A DNA stretch of 64,000 nucleotides from Antedon mediterranea (Eukaryota > Echinodermata > Crinoidea > Comatulida > Antedonidae): NCBI RefSeq assembly GCF_964355755.1, contig NC_092673.1:34917648-34981647 (forward strand). Direction: 5' to 3'. This document shows positions 34,812-44,874 of this stretch, one piece after another (within the stretch, counting starts at the first letter, position 1; every line of letters starts with the position of its first letter). A program made the translations under genes and the position numbers. The notes beneath the pieces were generated by a model. It had not been told where the DNA came from, made no database searches, and worked only from the letters and a program-made list of their open reading frames with translations.

Positions 34812-35744
34812 TAACTGCAAAAACTTTGTTTGTTGTGAGGAAGCTATTTTAAAGATGATGGTTTAAAATTCTTTAACATTTTTCTTTGGTTGTATGTAAA
34901 GATGAGAGATAAATATTGTAAGCTTCATGAATTTTGTGTGTTTTAAGAATTGGAATGTCTATTAAGTTCATTCAAAGTTACAAGATTACCTATGTCAACT
35001 ATTATCACCAAAATGTTACATTATGTTCTATAGCCTGAGATGAGAGTTATTATTGAAGAAAAAAACGTATTTGAAATTATCATCCTGTTGCTTTAAAGCG
35101 AAGAGTCTTTTTTCTTGATAGTAAAATTTGAAATCCAGTAAGTATCTTGGTAAAGTGTTTGGTGTTTCAGTATTTAGGCTTTTATTATTTAGTATCTTTC
35201 TAGATCTTTACTTATTTTGTTAATATAGTGTATTATAATATATCTTAATTGTGTGTTTTAATATAAGGAACAATTATTTTAATTTGAAAGTTTAAGTTGA
35301 TTCAACTTAAACTTAAGTGAACACATATAAACACATTACTAACCATTGTTGTTTTATAGGAGACTCATTTGTCAAAACCTACTGTAGACCTTTTAGCAGT
35401 ACAGTAGCATATTAAATGCAGAGGCCGGGCGTTTTAGCCTTTTTCAACATATTTAAATGCTTGTTTTTCCTTTTGGGCTGTGCTTAGGGGTTTCAGTAAG
35501 CTCAATGGCCCCTGGGTTTAGCCAGTGAGCGCTCATAGCCGTTACGCCAATGTCTTTCAATACTTTTATATTGTTTTCTGTTCTTTGGTTTTTGAATGGA
35601 AAACTTTTAGATAAAAGGTTTGATATTTAATAGTGATGCTTGTCGATAGCTATTTACAAAGTTTCTCATTGTCATGGAAAGTTGCACAATTTGAATGTAC
35701 ATATATTTTAAAATCAGTGAAAACCAGTGTTACTATTTTTACAG
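34812..35744. other. Sequence upstream of NLR gene B, no coding region seen
   Basis: AT-rich and non-repetitive. It contains a near-perfect inverted repeat with 13-bp arms and a 1-nt loop (AAGTTTAAGTTGA / TCAACTTAAACTT, 35288-35314). Any promoter of gene B would be expected here or further upstream, but I cannot point to a TATA box or initiator with confidence. Confidence 0.4.
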
Positions 35745-36003
35745 GACAAAGAATGCGTAGGTGTAGCATTGAAACACACGAACAACAGAATTATTAAGCA
35801 TAGCAAATTCACCAGTGATGTGATTGGTTTAAATGATCAGTTGATCAGCAGTTTTTGTCATTCAGTAAGGAGTGGCTTCTGCTTGTGGAACCACATAAAC
35901 TTGCTTTTTGACATTCAAGATGTAGTATGCTGTACATCAAGATACCGGAGCCTCCTTTACATGTGAATGGTAACCTGAATTCTGCAAGTATTGATAAATT
36001 GAT
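35745..36003 (+). other. Candidate 5' UTR exon of NLR gene B
   Basis: The stretch is bounded by a good acceptor (TACTATTTTTACAG/G ending at 35744) and a consensus donor (GAT/GTAAGTATG at 36004). It ends 140 bp before the next acceptor. None of its reading frames continues the gene B protein, so it would be untranslated. RNA evidence would be needed to confirm it. Confidence 0.4.
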
Positions 36004-36143
36004 GTAAGTATGTTTGTTGGTTTGTTTACTCTGTAGAGAATACTTTACTTTAGTATAGTAAATTAGAAGATTTTGTTGATTGAACTAATTCTGCAATAGT
36101 TATTTACAAATATCTAAAGTAGAATTTTTTAATTTTTTTTTAG

Positions 36144-36222
36144 ACAATTTTGGATGAAAACAAATGTAATACTACTATACACAGCCTAGAGGTGATCTAG
36201 TTCAACATGGCATCCACTGAAG
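36144..36222 (+). CDS. NLR gene B exon 1: start codon exon (coding part 36207-36222)
   Basis: The acceptor TTTTTTTTAG ends at 36143. The ATG at 36207 opens MASTE and the exon stops after one base of the next codon at a strong donor, GAAG/GTAAGATG. Joined to the acceptor at 41368, the split codon becomes GAA and the frame continues EISVEAFNELL into the first DED exon. A minimal start exon with a phase 1 donor suits a gene whose other exons are all symmetrical phase 1. This is the first of seven coding exons, with segments 36207-36222, 41369-41905, 42559-43089, 44019-44093, 44875-45414, 45634-45681 and 52301-62046. Together they total 11,493 nt, 3,830 residues plus a stop. The start is inferred from splice phase and position. 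Confidence 0.6.
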
Positions 36223-36632
36223 GTAAGATGTGGCCCTAGGTAATATTCAGTTTAAGTTTAGTTTATTTCACACAACATATAATTAATTTGTAATGATAAA
36301 TATTAAATAATATTACAATCGTCTATGTAAATACGTGATTGGTTGAAACTGCATCACATGACTACCGCTGCGAGGATCGTAAATCGTATATATCCTCGAG
36401 TACGATGATATTGACTTTTCTCATAATTATCGTGTCCCTGTCATTAAACCTATAAAATCCAGTAAATTCTCGAATACAATGATATTTACTGTGTAATTTT
36501 CATGTGGCAACACTCGCGTTTGGCGATAAATAAACAAAAGTCATCTACTGAGACTTGAACACATCATCACGAGACAACTTTTTACCCGCTGCGCCACGCA
36601 ACTTGTTTGAAGAAATTAATCAACTAAACTAT
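36223..36632. other. Intron 1 of gene B, unique part before the transposon nest
   Basis: AT-rich sequence with no exon, RNA gene or element boundary that I can recognise. It contains a partly repeated pair, TACGATGATATTGAC and TACAATGATATTTAC (36401-36490). Confidence 0.35.
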
Positions 36633-38242
36633 TTAAAGATGTATTGTCCCTTGAAACACAAAAAATTAACAAACAGGTAAATTAATTAGATTACATTTCG
36701 TCTGAGAAATCGTCGCAAGCAAAAGTAAACAAAGATTTCAAACCATGAGTATGCATTATGCAAGATGCTAATTAGGATTGTTTACAACTCATCACGGTTG
36801 AGAAGGTGTTTTCACACAGGTCGCGAGGAAGTTTTATGATTATGCATACAGAGTAGCCAAACAAGCGCATTGCATTATGGGATATGTTTTGATTGAAAAC
36901 TTTGACTGGAAGTCAAAGTTATTTTTTGAACAAAAAAACATCTGTATTTCGGTTAAATTATTTTTTTTTTGACTAATTTTTAAAAAAACATTTTTTTTTT
37001 TAATTAGTCAAAGCAGGCCCGTATCCAGGGGGGGTGCGTTGGGTGCAGACGCACCCCCCCAAGTCCCAAAAGGTCCACTATTTCCTCGGTTGGTATTTTT
37101 TCTTGTCTTGTTTAACTAAAGACAATATCATTATATATATACAAAATTTACATTATCAATGGTATACAAACAAAAATATGCTAATATAAAATGAAAAAAT
37201 ACCGGTAATTAAATTACGGAATCTGAACTGACTACAAACTCGATGTAAAACATGCGCAGTCGATCATGTGACGACAAGCAATAGCTTAGCGCTTCATGTA
37301 CGCGGTACGCGGTAAAGTGTTTGCTGGAAATACAGACAACTTAACCGGCGGTAAAGACGCGTCTGGAAATACAGACACTATCGAATACGGCGCCTAAACA
37401 AGGGAAGGCCAACTCAGACAGCGTCGTACGACGCTGTCTGAGTTGGCCTCATCATGAAAGCGTTAAGTTCTGTTGTCCATCGTTCAACTAGCCCAAGCCA
37501 CAACAGAGAGTCTTAAATCAGTCTTTAGAGTACGTCAAATAACGCAAATTTTTCCAGGGCCTTCCGCCCCTGGACCCTGACCGGGGGCCCTTGGCGGCCC
37601 CCTGGCCCCCCCCCCCCATTTTTGCTCGCGGGTCATTCCATCTCAGATCACCCAATGAGTTAAACCCTACCTCTTCCAATTTTGATGAAATTTGGTATAT
37701 GGGTGATTCATAGCAATTAAAGCGAAAATTTCAAATTTTAACTTTATCGTACCAACGGTTTTCGAGATATAGCAATTTAAATTTTCGGTTTTTACGCAAA
37801 AAAGGGCGCGTCCGCCACGTTTCAAAGAGCTGTATCTCGGGAACTATAGGTTCGATTTTAAAAACAAAGGCATTTTTGTAAAGGGGAGACCATAAGGAAC
37901 CTAAATATACTAATTGTGTGTGTTTTATGTTAATTTTAAGTTGAATAAAACTTTGACATATATTTTGACCTTGAAATTGACCCCGTGGAACACGCCCGAT
38001 TTGTTGATGACCATCACGAAAAATGTAGCCCTACGTGTCAACTACAACATATAAAAAAATTGGAGGGGTTTTTTTTCTTTGTTTCCATGAAATTACAATT
38101 TGAAGTTGACATACCTCTTCCTTTTAGTGTATTTTTGGTGTCTGTCCATGCATTACTTCAATGTCAATTTGATGTATTCCAAAAATAATTTTATTTACAA
38201 ACTAAATATCATTATAATGTTACAATTGTCTATGTCTGGCCT

Positions 38243-39405
38243 TTACTCCTTGTCATCTGGCCAATTCAAACAGTATTTAGAAATGTTGTGGCGATCATTT
38301 TGGGAAATACTGTAATTCCTAGTCGAAGAGGATTTTATAAACGGAGAGGCTATAATACAATGTACATTTGATTCAGGAATCCAACAACAGTCTTCTTTGG
38401 ACAGCCAATAAAAGGTTTTCGCTGGCCCATGAGGATGCATAAATTTAATTTGATAATCCCCAAACTCTTCTGAGACATCCACAACCAAACCAATCCATGG
38501 GACACCATCATAACTACAGCACACAAAATTCTGAAGTCTAATAATGGTGGGTTGTGTATCAGCAACAATTTAATTTTCATCACTGAAAGATTCTTGAATC
38601 ACAACCACATCCGGAGGGTTTATCTGGGTACTAAGTTTGTAGACCTGCATCTGTGCCAGAGAAACAGGAGCAAAGCGATGATATTGTAATGTACCCTTGA
38701 TGGTCTGGGTGAGGTTGAATCTTGGCTTTATTTCTTTTTCCACAGTAGATACCTCATCTATTCCCACATGAAAAAAGTTGATGCCTGGAATGTCCATATG
38801 AGCGAGTCATATGGCCGAGCGGTTAAGGCAGGGGTGCCGTTTACCGTACCTAAAGAGCCAAGAACAACATCGGCAAGGGTTCGAGGCCGACTCGCTCCTA
38901 GTTCTGGTGGTGGAACAAGTCTTCTCGGATAAGGACTATAAACCGTAGGTCCAGTGTACACAGTTATAACCTGTGTGTACTTTAAAGAACCCAGTTCATT
39001 ATTCGAAAAAGAGTAGGGGTTACCCCAGTGAACTGGTTCACACAATAGCCCCTGTATCAGGGGGATTACCACCTATCTGATAGGACACTGATTAGTTCAC
39101 TATTGGTAATCCTTGGCCACATTGCCTAAAGACATAAAATAAAAATTAAAAATTACACAGTAGTCGAACATACTGAGAGATGTGAGAATATGACATTCAG
39201 TCAAACGCTGTAAGCTTCTCTTAGTGACAAGCCTCTTAACTGTTCCACCTATGCCATCACATGCACTCTTGCCATGTGATGTAGCGAAAAAATTCCACTC
39301 GGCGTCTAAACCAAAATCTTCCTGGTGGTGGCAAAGGTTAATAAAGTTATATTTGTTTTTGCATTGGCTGCCACATCCATCTGTGAAATAATGAACTTTT
39401 TTCAT
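38243..39405 (-). pseudogene. Transposase remnant, interrupted by a SINE
   Basis: Minus-strand reading gives three pieces in order. First, 39405-39100 contains HYFTDGCGSQCKNKYNF, EWNFFATSHGKSACDGIGG and TVKRLVTKRSLQ. The second is 38797-38570 (GINFFHVGIDEVSTVEKEI). The third is 38583-38243, with GVPWIGLVVDVSEEFGDYQI and FYWLSKEDCCWIP in shifting frames. The SINE at 38797-39080 sits between the first and second. The conserved DGCGSQ...FFATSHGK...DGIGG pattern, with Asp, Cys and His residues, recalls proteins encoded by repeated elements in invertebrates, but I cannot name the family with certainty. The N-terminal half is missing, so it is inactive. Confidence 0.55.
38797..39080 (+). mobile_element. 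tRNA-derived SINE nested in the transposase remnant
   Basis: The tRNA-like head is GCGAGTCATATGGCCGAGCG then GTTAAGGC (A box), and GGGTTCGAGGCCGACTCGC (B box and acceptor arm). GCGAGTC pairs with GACTCGC, as in an acceptor stem. The body shares AGTCTTCTCGGATAAGGACT and ATAAACCGTAGGTCCAGTGT with the SINE at 23757-24040. This is the innermost insertion of the nest. Confidence 0.85.
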
Positions 39406-40272
39406 GGTTGGTAGTTTTGTTTTTAAATAGGGGATGACAACCTTTAAAAAGGCCTATACAGTTAACTGTTGTATGTTCTCTGCAATCACTTATTATGCAT
39501 ATGTTAATGTGCATAATAACATAGTAAGGACACTAAACTATGTGTCAAAATTGATTTGAAAAGTATGTGAGTTACCCAGTATTTCTCATATCAAAATATA
39601 TCTACTGTTTAAGTGGGCCTGATGAGAAAGCGTAACAATAAGACACCTTAACAGTTAGTGTTCACACTGTGTATAAAGTATAACAACACCAAAAATACAC
39701 TAAAAGGAAGAGGTATGTCAACTTCAAATTGTAATTTCATGGAAACAAACAAAAAAACCCCTCCAATTTTTTTATATGTTGTAGTTGACACGTAGGGCTA
39801 CATTTTTCGTGATAGTCACCAACAAATCGGGCGTGTTCCACGGGGTCAATTTCAAGGTCAAAATATATGTCAAAGTTTTATTCAACTTAAAATTAACATA
39901 AAACACACACAATTAGTATATTTAGGTTCCTTATGGTCTCCCCTTTACAAAAATACCTTTGTTTTTAAAATCGAACCTATAGTTCCAGAGATACAGCTCT
40001 TTGAAACGTGGCGGCCGCGCCTTTTTTTGCGTAAAAAACGAAAATTTAAATTGCGATATCTCAAAAACCGTTGGTCCGATAAAGTTAAAATTTGAAATTT
40101 TGGCTTTAATTGCTATGAATCACCCATATACCAAATTTCATCAAAATTGGAAGAGGTAGGGTTTAAAATTCCATTTTTTTTGGGTGAACTGAGATGGAAT
40201 GACCCTCGCTTCGCTCGCACCCCCCATTATAAATGCTGCATACGGGCCTGCAAAGGGACAATACATCTTTAA

Positions 40273-40691
40273 ACTATGCATAAATAGCGCGCTCATTTGT
40301 TATTAGCCCTCTCTAGACGTGATGAAAGATCGTTTGTGATTGGTCAATACTCACAGTAGTAACCTGGTACGCGACAAACATCCGGTGATTCGGCTCCTCG
40401 AAGAAGATGAATTATTATTTATTCGGCCTACCTGATAATAATATTATTTTTATTAATGTAGGCTTATTGATGGATATTCTTTGGTTAATTTAAACGACTT
40501 AGGCCTAAGTGAATATTTTATATCCAAGGAATCATTAATTAGTAATTATCTGTATATTATTCTTCGCAAGGTAAGGTGATGCAACACCAAACTAGGCAGG
40601 CTTATTACATAAAGGAGGCCTAGCTACCCGACCCAGTAGATATTCAACTTGTTGTTGGCTATATAATATAACAGATATCCCCTTTTATATC
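40273..40691. other. Intron 1 of gene B after the transposon nest
   Basis: Non-coding, AT-rich, with TAGGCC-type words. No exon or RNA gene is recognisable. Confidence 0.4.
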
Positions 40692-40834
40692 GGTAAAATA
40701 TAAGATTTAACATCCCCTTGGGAATGATATTATGTTCTGGAGAAATATATTTCCCACAGCTAGCGTTTCGGGAAATATATATTCCCGTGAATAAAATATC
40801 ATTCCCTCGGTGATGTCAAATCTTATATTTAACC
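40692..40834. mobile_element. Foldback element of about 143 bp
   Basis: GGTAAAATATAAGATTTAAC on the left is matched by the inverse TCAAATCTTATATTTAACC on the right. Further inward, GGGAATGATATT pairs with AATATCATTCCC and GAAATATATTTCCC pairs with GGGAAATATATATTC. The whole segment would fold into one long imperfect hairpin. Confidence 0.65.
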
Positions 40835-40853
40835 TCTAAGCAGGCATACTATA

Positions 40854-41325
40854 TTGCATGGATACTATATTGCGTGTACTATATTGCGTGTGCTATATTG
40901 CGTGTGCTATATTGCGTGTGCTATATTGCGTGTGCTATATTGCGTGTGCTATATTGCGTGTGCTATATTGCGTGTGCTATATTGCGTGTGCTATATTGCG
41001 TGTGCTATATTGCGTGTGCTATATTGCGTGTGCTATATTGCGTGTGCTATATTGCGTGTGCTATATTGCGTGTACTATATTGCGTGTACTATATTGCGTG
41101 TACTATATTGCGTGTACTATATTGCGTGTACTATATTGCGTGTACTATATTGCGTGTACTATATTGCGTGTACTATATTGCGTGTACTATATTGCGTGCA
41201 CTATATTGCGTGCACTATATCGCGTGCACTATATCGCGTGCACTATATCGCGTGCACTATATCGCGTGTACTATATCGCATGTACTATATCGCATGTACT
41301 ATATTACATGTACTATATTGCATGT
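40854..41325. repeat. 14-bp minisatellite, about 33 copies, next to the first DED exon
   Basis: The unit is CTATATTGCGTGTG with variants. They are ordered along the array: ...GTGTG first, then ...GTGTA, then ...GTGCA, then ATATCGCGTGCA and finally ATCGCATGTA. Ordered blocks of variants show stepwise local duplication. The array ends about 40 bp before the splice acceptor at 41368. Long open frames across it are artefacts of stop-free units. Confidence 0.95.
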
Positions 41326-41368
41326 TTATAAAATTATAATGGTATTGTCTTATTTGTTTACATTTTAG

Positions 41369-41905
41369 AAATCTCAGTGGAAGCATTTAATGAACTGTTG
41401 ACTGATACAGCAAATTGGTATGACCGACTTGGATACCTCAAAGCGTTGAAACTTTTATACAAAGACCATTTGAAAAAATCTAATGTAGCAGTGTCTAATG
41501 CTAAAAGTGTCTGGGATCTACTACAGGATTTAACAGGCTCTGGAAGTTTAAGTCCATCAAATCTTACTATCATATACGACACAATAAAGATAACCAAGCA
41601 ATTTGGCTTTAAATCAAACGTTAAGAATCAACCTCCAGAAGATATTAAGAACCATGTAGTATCAATGTTGACATCTTACAGACAGAAGCTTTTTCAGCTG
41701 GGATTAGAACTTAAAAAGGATGAAGTATCAAAACTTGATTTTCGATTTAACAATCCATTATTAAAGAACTATCCAGATAGCTGGAGTTTGATTAAGGATT
41801 TTGAAGATAGAAAGATCATTGATAGCGATTATGCAAGGATGGAGGAGTTTCTTAATGTTTTAGAAAGAAATAGAATGACAAAGGCTGGGAACATTTTCCT
41901 TGATG
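41369..41905 (+). CDS. NLR gene B exon 2: tandem DED pair 1
   Basis: The exon is bounded by CATTTTAG/AA and GATG/GTTAGT, both in phase 1. It encodes about 179 residues that read as two helical death-effector-type domains. The first spans about FNELLTDTANWYDRLGYLKA to IYDTIKITKQFG, with the typical LLQDLTGSGSLSPSNLTIIY core. The second spans about YRQKLFQLGLELKKDEVSKL to MEEFLNVLERN. The DED call is a pattern judgement (alternating hydrophobic helices, a Leu-rich centre and the G-x-L-s-p-x-N-L turn). In NLR-type receptors such domains recruit DED adaptors and initiator caspases. Exon 3 is a close duplicate. It ends ...KAGNIFLDG and joins exon 3 across the split codon. Confidence 0.8.
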
Positions 41906-42558
41906 GTTAGTTTCTTTGTTTCTTTTTTTTGTATATTATATAGCTGTAGTGCCTTGATATTTTAAATCATGCAGCCAATAGTTATATAGTTCTTGCACCT
42001 TCTAATCCCATGATGTGTTAAGAATGGAAAATTTTTTAAATCAATTTCTTGGATTAGTAATCTTAGTTATGTATAAGTTGCAGTCAAAGGTTATGAATAC
42101 AAACTAAATTTATTGTAAACTAGTTAAAAAATAATACAGGATGATCAATTGAGTGTACTAAACATTTATATATATATATATATATATATATTATCCCCCT
42201 GAAAAAATAATCTAAAGAAAAATAAATTATTTTTATCTTACTAAACAAGGCTATCAAACAACTCGGCTTGCCAAGATAGGCTATCATAACAGACTTTAAT
42301 TTGTTGTTTGGCTTAACGAATTCATGCACACCATACATTGTGTTATCCTAGTGAAATTTTGTGGAAGCCAGTTGACCACTGGCAAATCAATAGTAAATCA
42401 TAATAGTATTGCGTCCAAACCATAATGTTTGATCCAGCAATTTAAGTCTGGTTCTTTACAAGTTTTGTTTAACTCTTTACTGTGGATGAATTAATCCACT
42501 GACTATTATTTGTATGTTTTAAAATTAAAATAGTGTTTTACTCATTTTCCCATAATAG
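41906..42558. other. Intron 2 of gene B
   Basis: Non-coding. It contains an (AT)n microsatellite at about 42168-42190 followed by TTATCCCCCTGAAAAAATAA, another terminal word of the MITE family seen at 36637. GT...AG borders (GTTAGT and CATAATAG) keep phase 1. Confidence 0.6.
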
Positions 42559-43089
42559 AAATGTCAGTCGAGGATTATAATCAACTGTTGATTGATACAG
42601 CAGAATGGTATGATCGACTTGGATACCTCAAACCCTTGAAATTATTATATAAAGACCATCTGACAAAATCTAACACCGGTATAACTAGAGCTGAAAGTGT
42701 CAAGGATCTACTACAGGATTTAACAGCCTCTGGGAAATTGAGTTCATCAAATCTAACTCTTCTGTATGACACAGTAAAAATAACTAAGCAATTTGGCTTT
42801 AAGTCAACAGTTAAAAATCAGCCTCCAGAAGATATTGAGAAACATGGATGGATGCTGACACCATACAGACAAAAGATTTTTAAGTTAGGATTAGAACTTA
42901 AAGAAGATGAAGTATACACATTAGATTCTTTATACAACAATCCACCAAAGAAATATCAAGACAGCTGGAGTTTGATTGAAGATTTTGAAGACAGAGAGAT
43001 CATTGATAAGGATTTTAAAAAAATGGACACATTTCTTACATATTTGGACAGAAATGGAATGACAGGAGCTACGAGGATATTCATTGATG
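42559..43089 (+). CDS. NLR gene B exon 3: tandem DED pair 2
   Basis: The acceptor CATAATAG/AA and donor GATG/GTTAGT are the same as those of exon 2. The 177 residues align with exon 2 along their whole length: EDYNQLLIDTAEWYDRLGYL, DLLQDLTASGKLSSSNLTLL, YRQKIFKLGLELKEDEV, and SWSLIEDFEDREIIDKDFKK near the end. It is therefore an exon duplicate with moderate divergence. It again encodes two DED-like domains. A one-residue deletion is seen at EKHGWMLTPYR relative to exon 2. In the joined product these would be the third and fourth DEDs. The function inferred is homotypic signalling, as for exon 2. Confidence 0.8.
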
Positions 43090-44018
43090 GTTAGTTTATT
43101 TGTTTATTGAATATTAATTAGTGTCTTTTAGTGTAATAGGACAATGATTTGAGTGTTTTGTGTTTCAAATTAAATATTTTAGGCAGATTTATACTTTTCC
43201 TTAGTTTTATTATGATTTAGCCTTAAATGTAAAATACATTCATCTTAGGATATTTAAAAGTAATATTGCACTGTTTTATATTTGAACTATTGTAATTAAA
43301 ATATTGTAGTAAAGTGGGTGAAATTTGTTGTTTTTAATTATGTATAGGCCTACTTTACTACAGTAGTTTGTATAATGAAAGCAGTACCTTTGTACAGTAT
43401 GTTACTGTTCTTATTAACTAACTGAGTCTTAAATAAAATTAGTTTTTACCTACAACCTATTCATTTCATATAAACATATTTAAATAAATTTTTTTCAGAA
43501 TAAATACCAGTAGAAAGTTTGTTATTGATAAATATTATATGTTGTTGTATTTAAATAATTTTGAACCACTTTTTGTCAGACAGACAATTACTATTAATTA
43601 TTAGGTTAATTATATCACACAGTGAATCATTTTTAATTAATAGTAAAATTTCTTTCTTTTCCTTATCAGCAAACTAAATCAATTTATTCAAATGGCAATA
43701 GAGCCAATGAATAAAAGGCGAAACAAACATTAAATCATGCAATTATATAATGGACAGCATAAAATTGGTGTCATTATGGCCAATTAGCATATTGCATAAT
43801 AATTAGGTTATTAATTATTATAATTCCACAACAAGAATATCATTAAAATTTATCTAAAGAATGCTAACAATAGCAAAATGTTTTAGGTGGTGGGCAGCCA
43901 CATGATACCCCCACGGGGGCCCTTCTTTACAAGATACTAGATATATTTCTTGTTACTTTTATAAACATAAATCATACAAACTGTGACGTATTATTGTATT
44001 GATATTTTTTTTACTTAG
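43090..44018. other. Intron 3 of gene B
   Basis: AT-rich, no exon or element boundary recognised. GTTAGT and TTACTTAG borders. A short hairpin-like GC stretch (ACCCCCACGGGGGCCC) lies near 43907-43922. Confidence 0.5.
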
Positions 44019-44093
44019 ATGTGGAATCAAATGAAAGAGTAATGAAGCCTTCTTCTTTAAACTTGGAACAACAACTATCACCAACAGATAAAG
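44019..44093 (+). CDS. NLR gene B exon 4: short linker exon
   Basis: This 75-nt symmetrical phase 1 exon (TTACTTAG/AT ... AAAG/GTATAG) encodes DVESNERVMKPSSLNL and EQQLSPTDK. It has no domain and is probably a flexible spacer between DED pairs. Exon 6 is a shortened homologue (AESTERVMKLSPIDK), so the DED pair and linker were probably duplicated together. Alternative splicing could skip it without changing the frame. Confidence 0.65.
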
Positions 44094-44874
44094 GTATAGT
44101 AACAATAACAACAGCGGAATGTTTTCTCTCACGTGTACCGTGAAGTCACATGGTCTCTCTGTACTGATCATTAATACACATGAATTTATAGCAATGAATT
44201 TGTCCGAATTCTGTTAAATAAATAAACTTTTTATTTTTTATAAACATTTAATGACATGTTTTATTGATATTTCCAATGGTGATATATAAAATAAATTACT
44301 AAAAAACGTAATTATTAATTATTAACGACAAATGGCGTAGTTAATAGAAATGTCGACAGAGGATGCAAATTGTTTACATCGTTCGTGGCTGGCTAAAATT
44401 GATCATTTTTGGCGATGTTTTAGACCCTATATTTAAAAAACTACAGGTTTTCATAATTCTTTCTTTATTGCAATATTAATACAAAATACTAACAGATAAT
44501 ATTTAATTTGGTTGAAAAATAACAACTTTTAATTTTGCATCATTATCCCTATATGGACAACATGAACTATTATGCAGTCCTAGAACTTATTTAATCACCA
44601 CCTTGTATAGGTAATTACATTCATTTTGTCGGAAAATTTGCGATTCCGCCCGAAAAAGCACCAATACCCCCCCCCCCCCCATCCTGCCGTGCATACGCCA
44701 CTGAATAGTTGTGTTAGTTACGTCTTCAGATACCATCTACATTCATCCTCAATGGTTCAAATTACATTCTCAAAACAATGTTGATGAAGATCAGTTTGAT
44801 ATCAAGTTGAAACACACATTATTTTTTTTTATTTATACATATTTTGTAAGATTCTTTTATTTTCATTTTTGCAG
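44094..44874. other. Intron 4 of gene B
   Basis: Non-coding. It includes a C homopolymer of about 14 at 44667-44680, followed by a word resembling a transposon end (CATACGCCACTGAATAG). No gene is visible. Confidence 0.45.

Larger units (their letters stand above)
37630..40205. mobile_element. DNA transposon with inverted repeats of about 515 bp and a 4-bp target duplication (Sola-like)
   Basis: The element starts GGGTCATTCCATCTCAG and ends CTGAGATGGAATGACCC. The inverted repeats extend over 37630-38140 and 39686-40205. TCGC flanks both sides (37626-37629 and 40206-40209), and the uninterrupted MITE copy at 9120 shows the target as a single GCTCGCTTCGCTCGC (reverse strand). Minus-strand fragments between the repeats look like a transposase remnant. 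A 4-bp duplication is known for Sola elements; the family assignment is tentative. Confidence 0.7.
37014..40250. mobile_element. hAT-like MITE, copy 2 (inverted relative to copy 1), split by a long-TIR transposon
   Basis: It begins CAGGCCCGTATCC and ends GCATACGGGCCTG, flanked by CAAAG at 37009-37013 and CAAAG at 40251-40255. The related unoccupied sequence at 10668 has CAAAG once, which confirms a 5-bp target duplication. Parts 37014-37629 and 40210-40250 together give a MITE of about 660 bp, matching the outer parts of 9086-14059 in reverse complement. It carries the 44-bp palindrome at 37406-37449. A CAGG terminus with a 5- to 8-bp duplication is typical of hAT-superfamily elements. Confidence 0.8.
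36633..40272. mobile_element. Outermost element of a four-level nest: TTAA-flanked MITE
   Basis: AGATGTATTGTCCC at 36637-36650 and its inverse GGGACAATACATCT at 40255-40268 are the terminal repeats. TTAA adjoins both (36633-36636 and 40269-40272). A piggyBac-type TTAA duplication is possible, but the repeat ends do not otherwise prove it. Only 36633-37013 and 40251-40272 belong to this element; the rest is the nested hAT-like MITE. A sister end without the insert lies at 10560-10690. Confidence 0.65.

Noticed and set aside
38801-38900. A functional tRNA gene (A and B box with pairing acceptor arms)
   Set aside because: The head continues into the conserved SINE body shared with 23757-24040, so it is a SINE, not a tRNA gene.
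40854-41368. Three overlapping frames of about 160 codons (YCVCYIACAILRVL type)
   Set aside because: Translation of a 14-bp minisatellite in all three frames.
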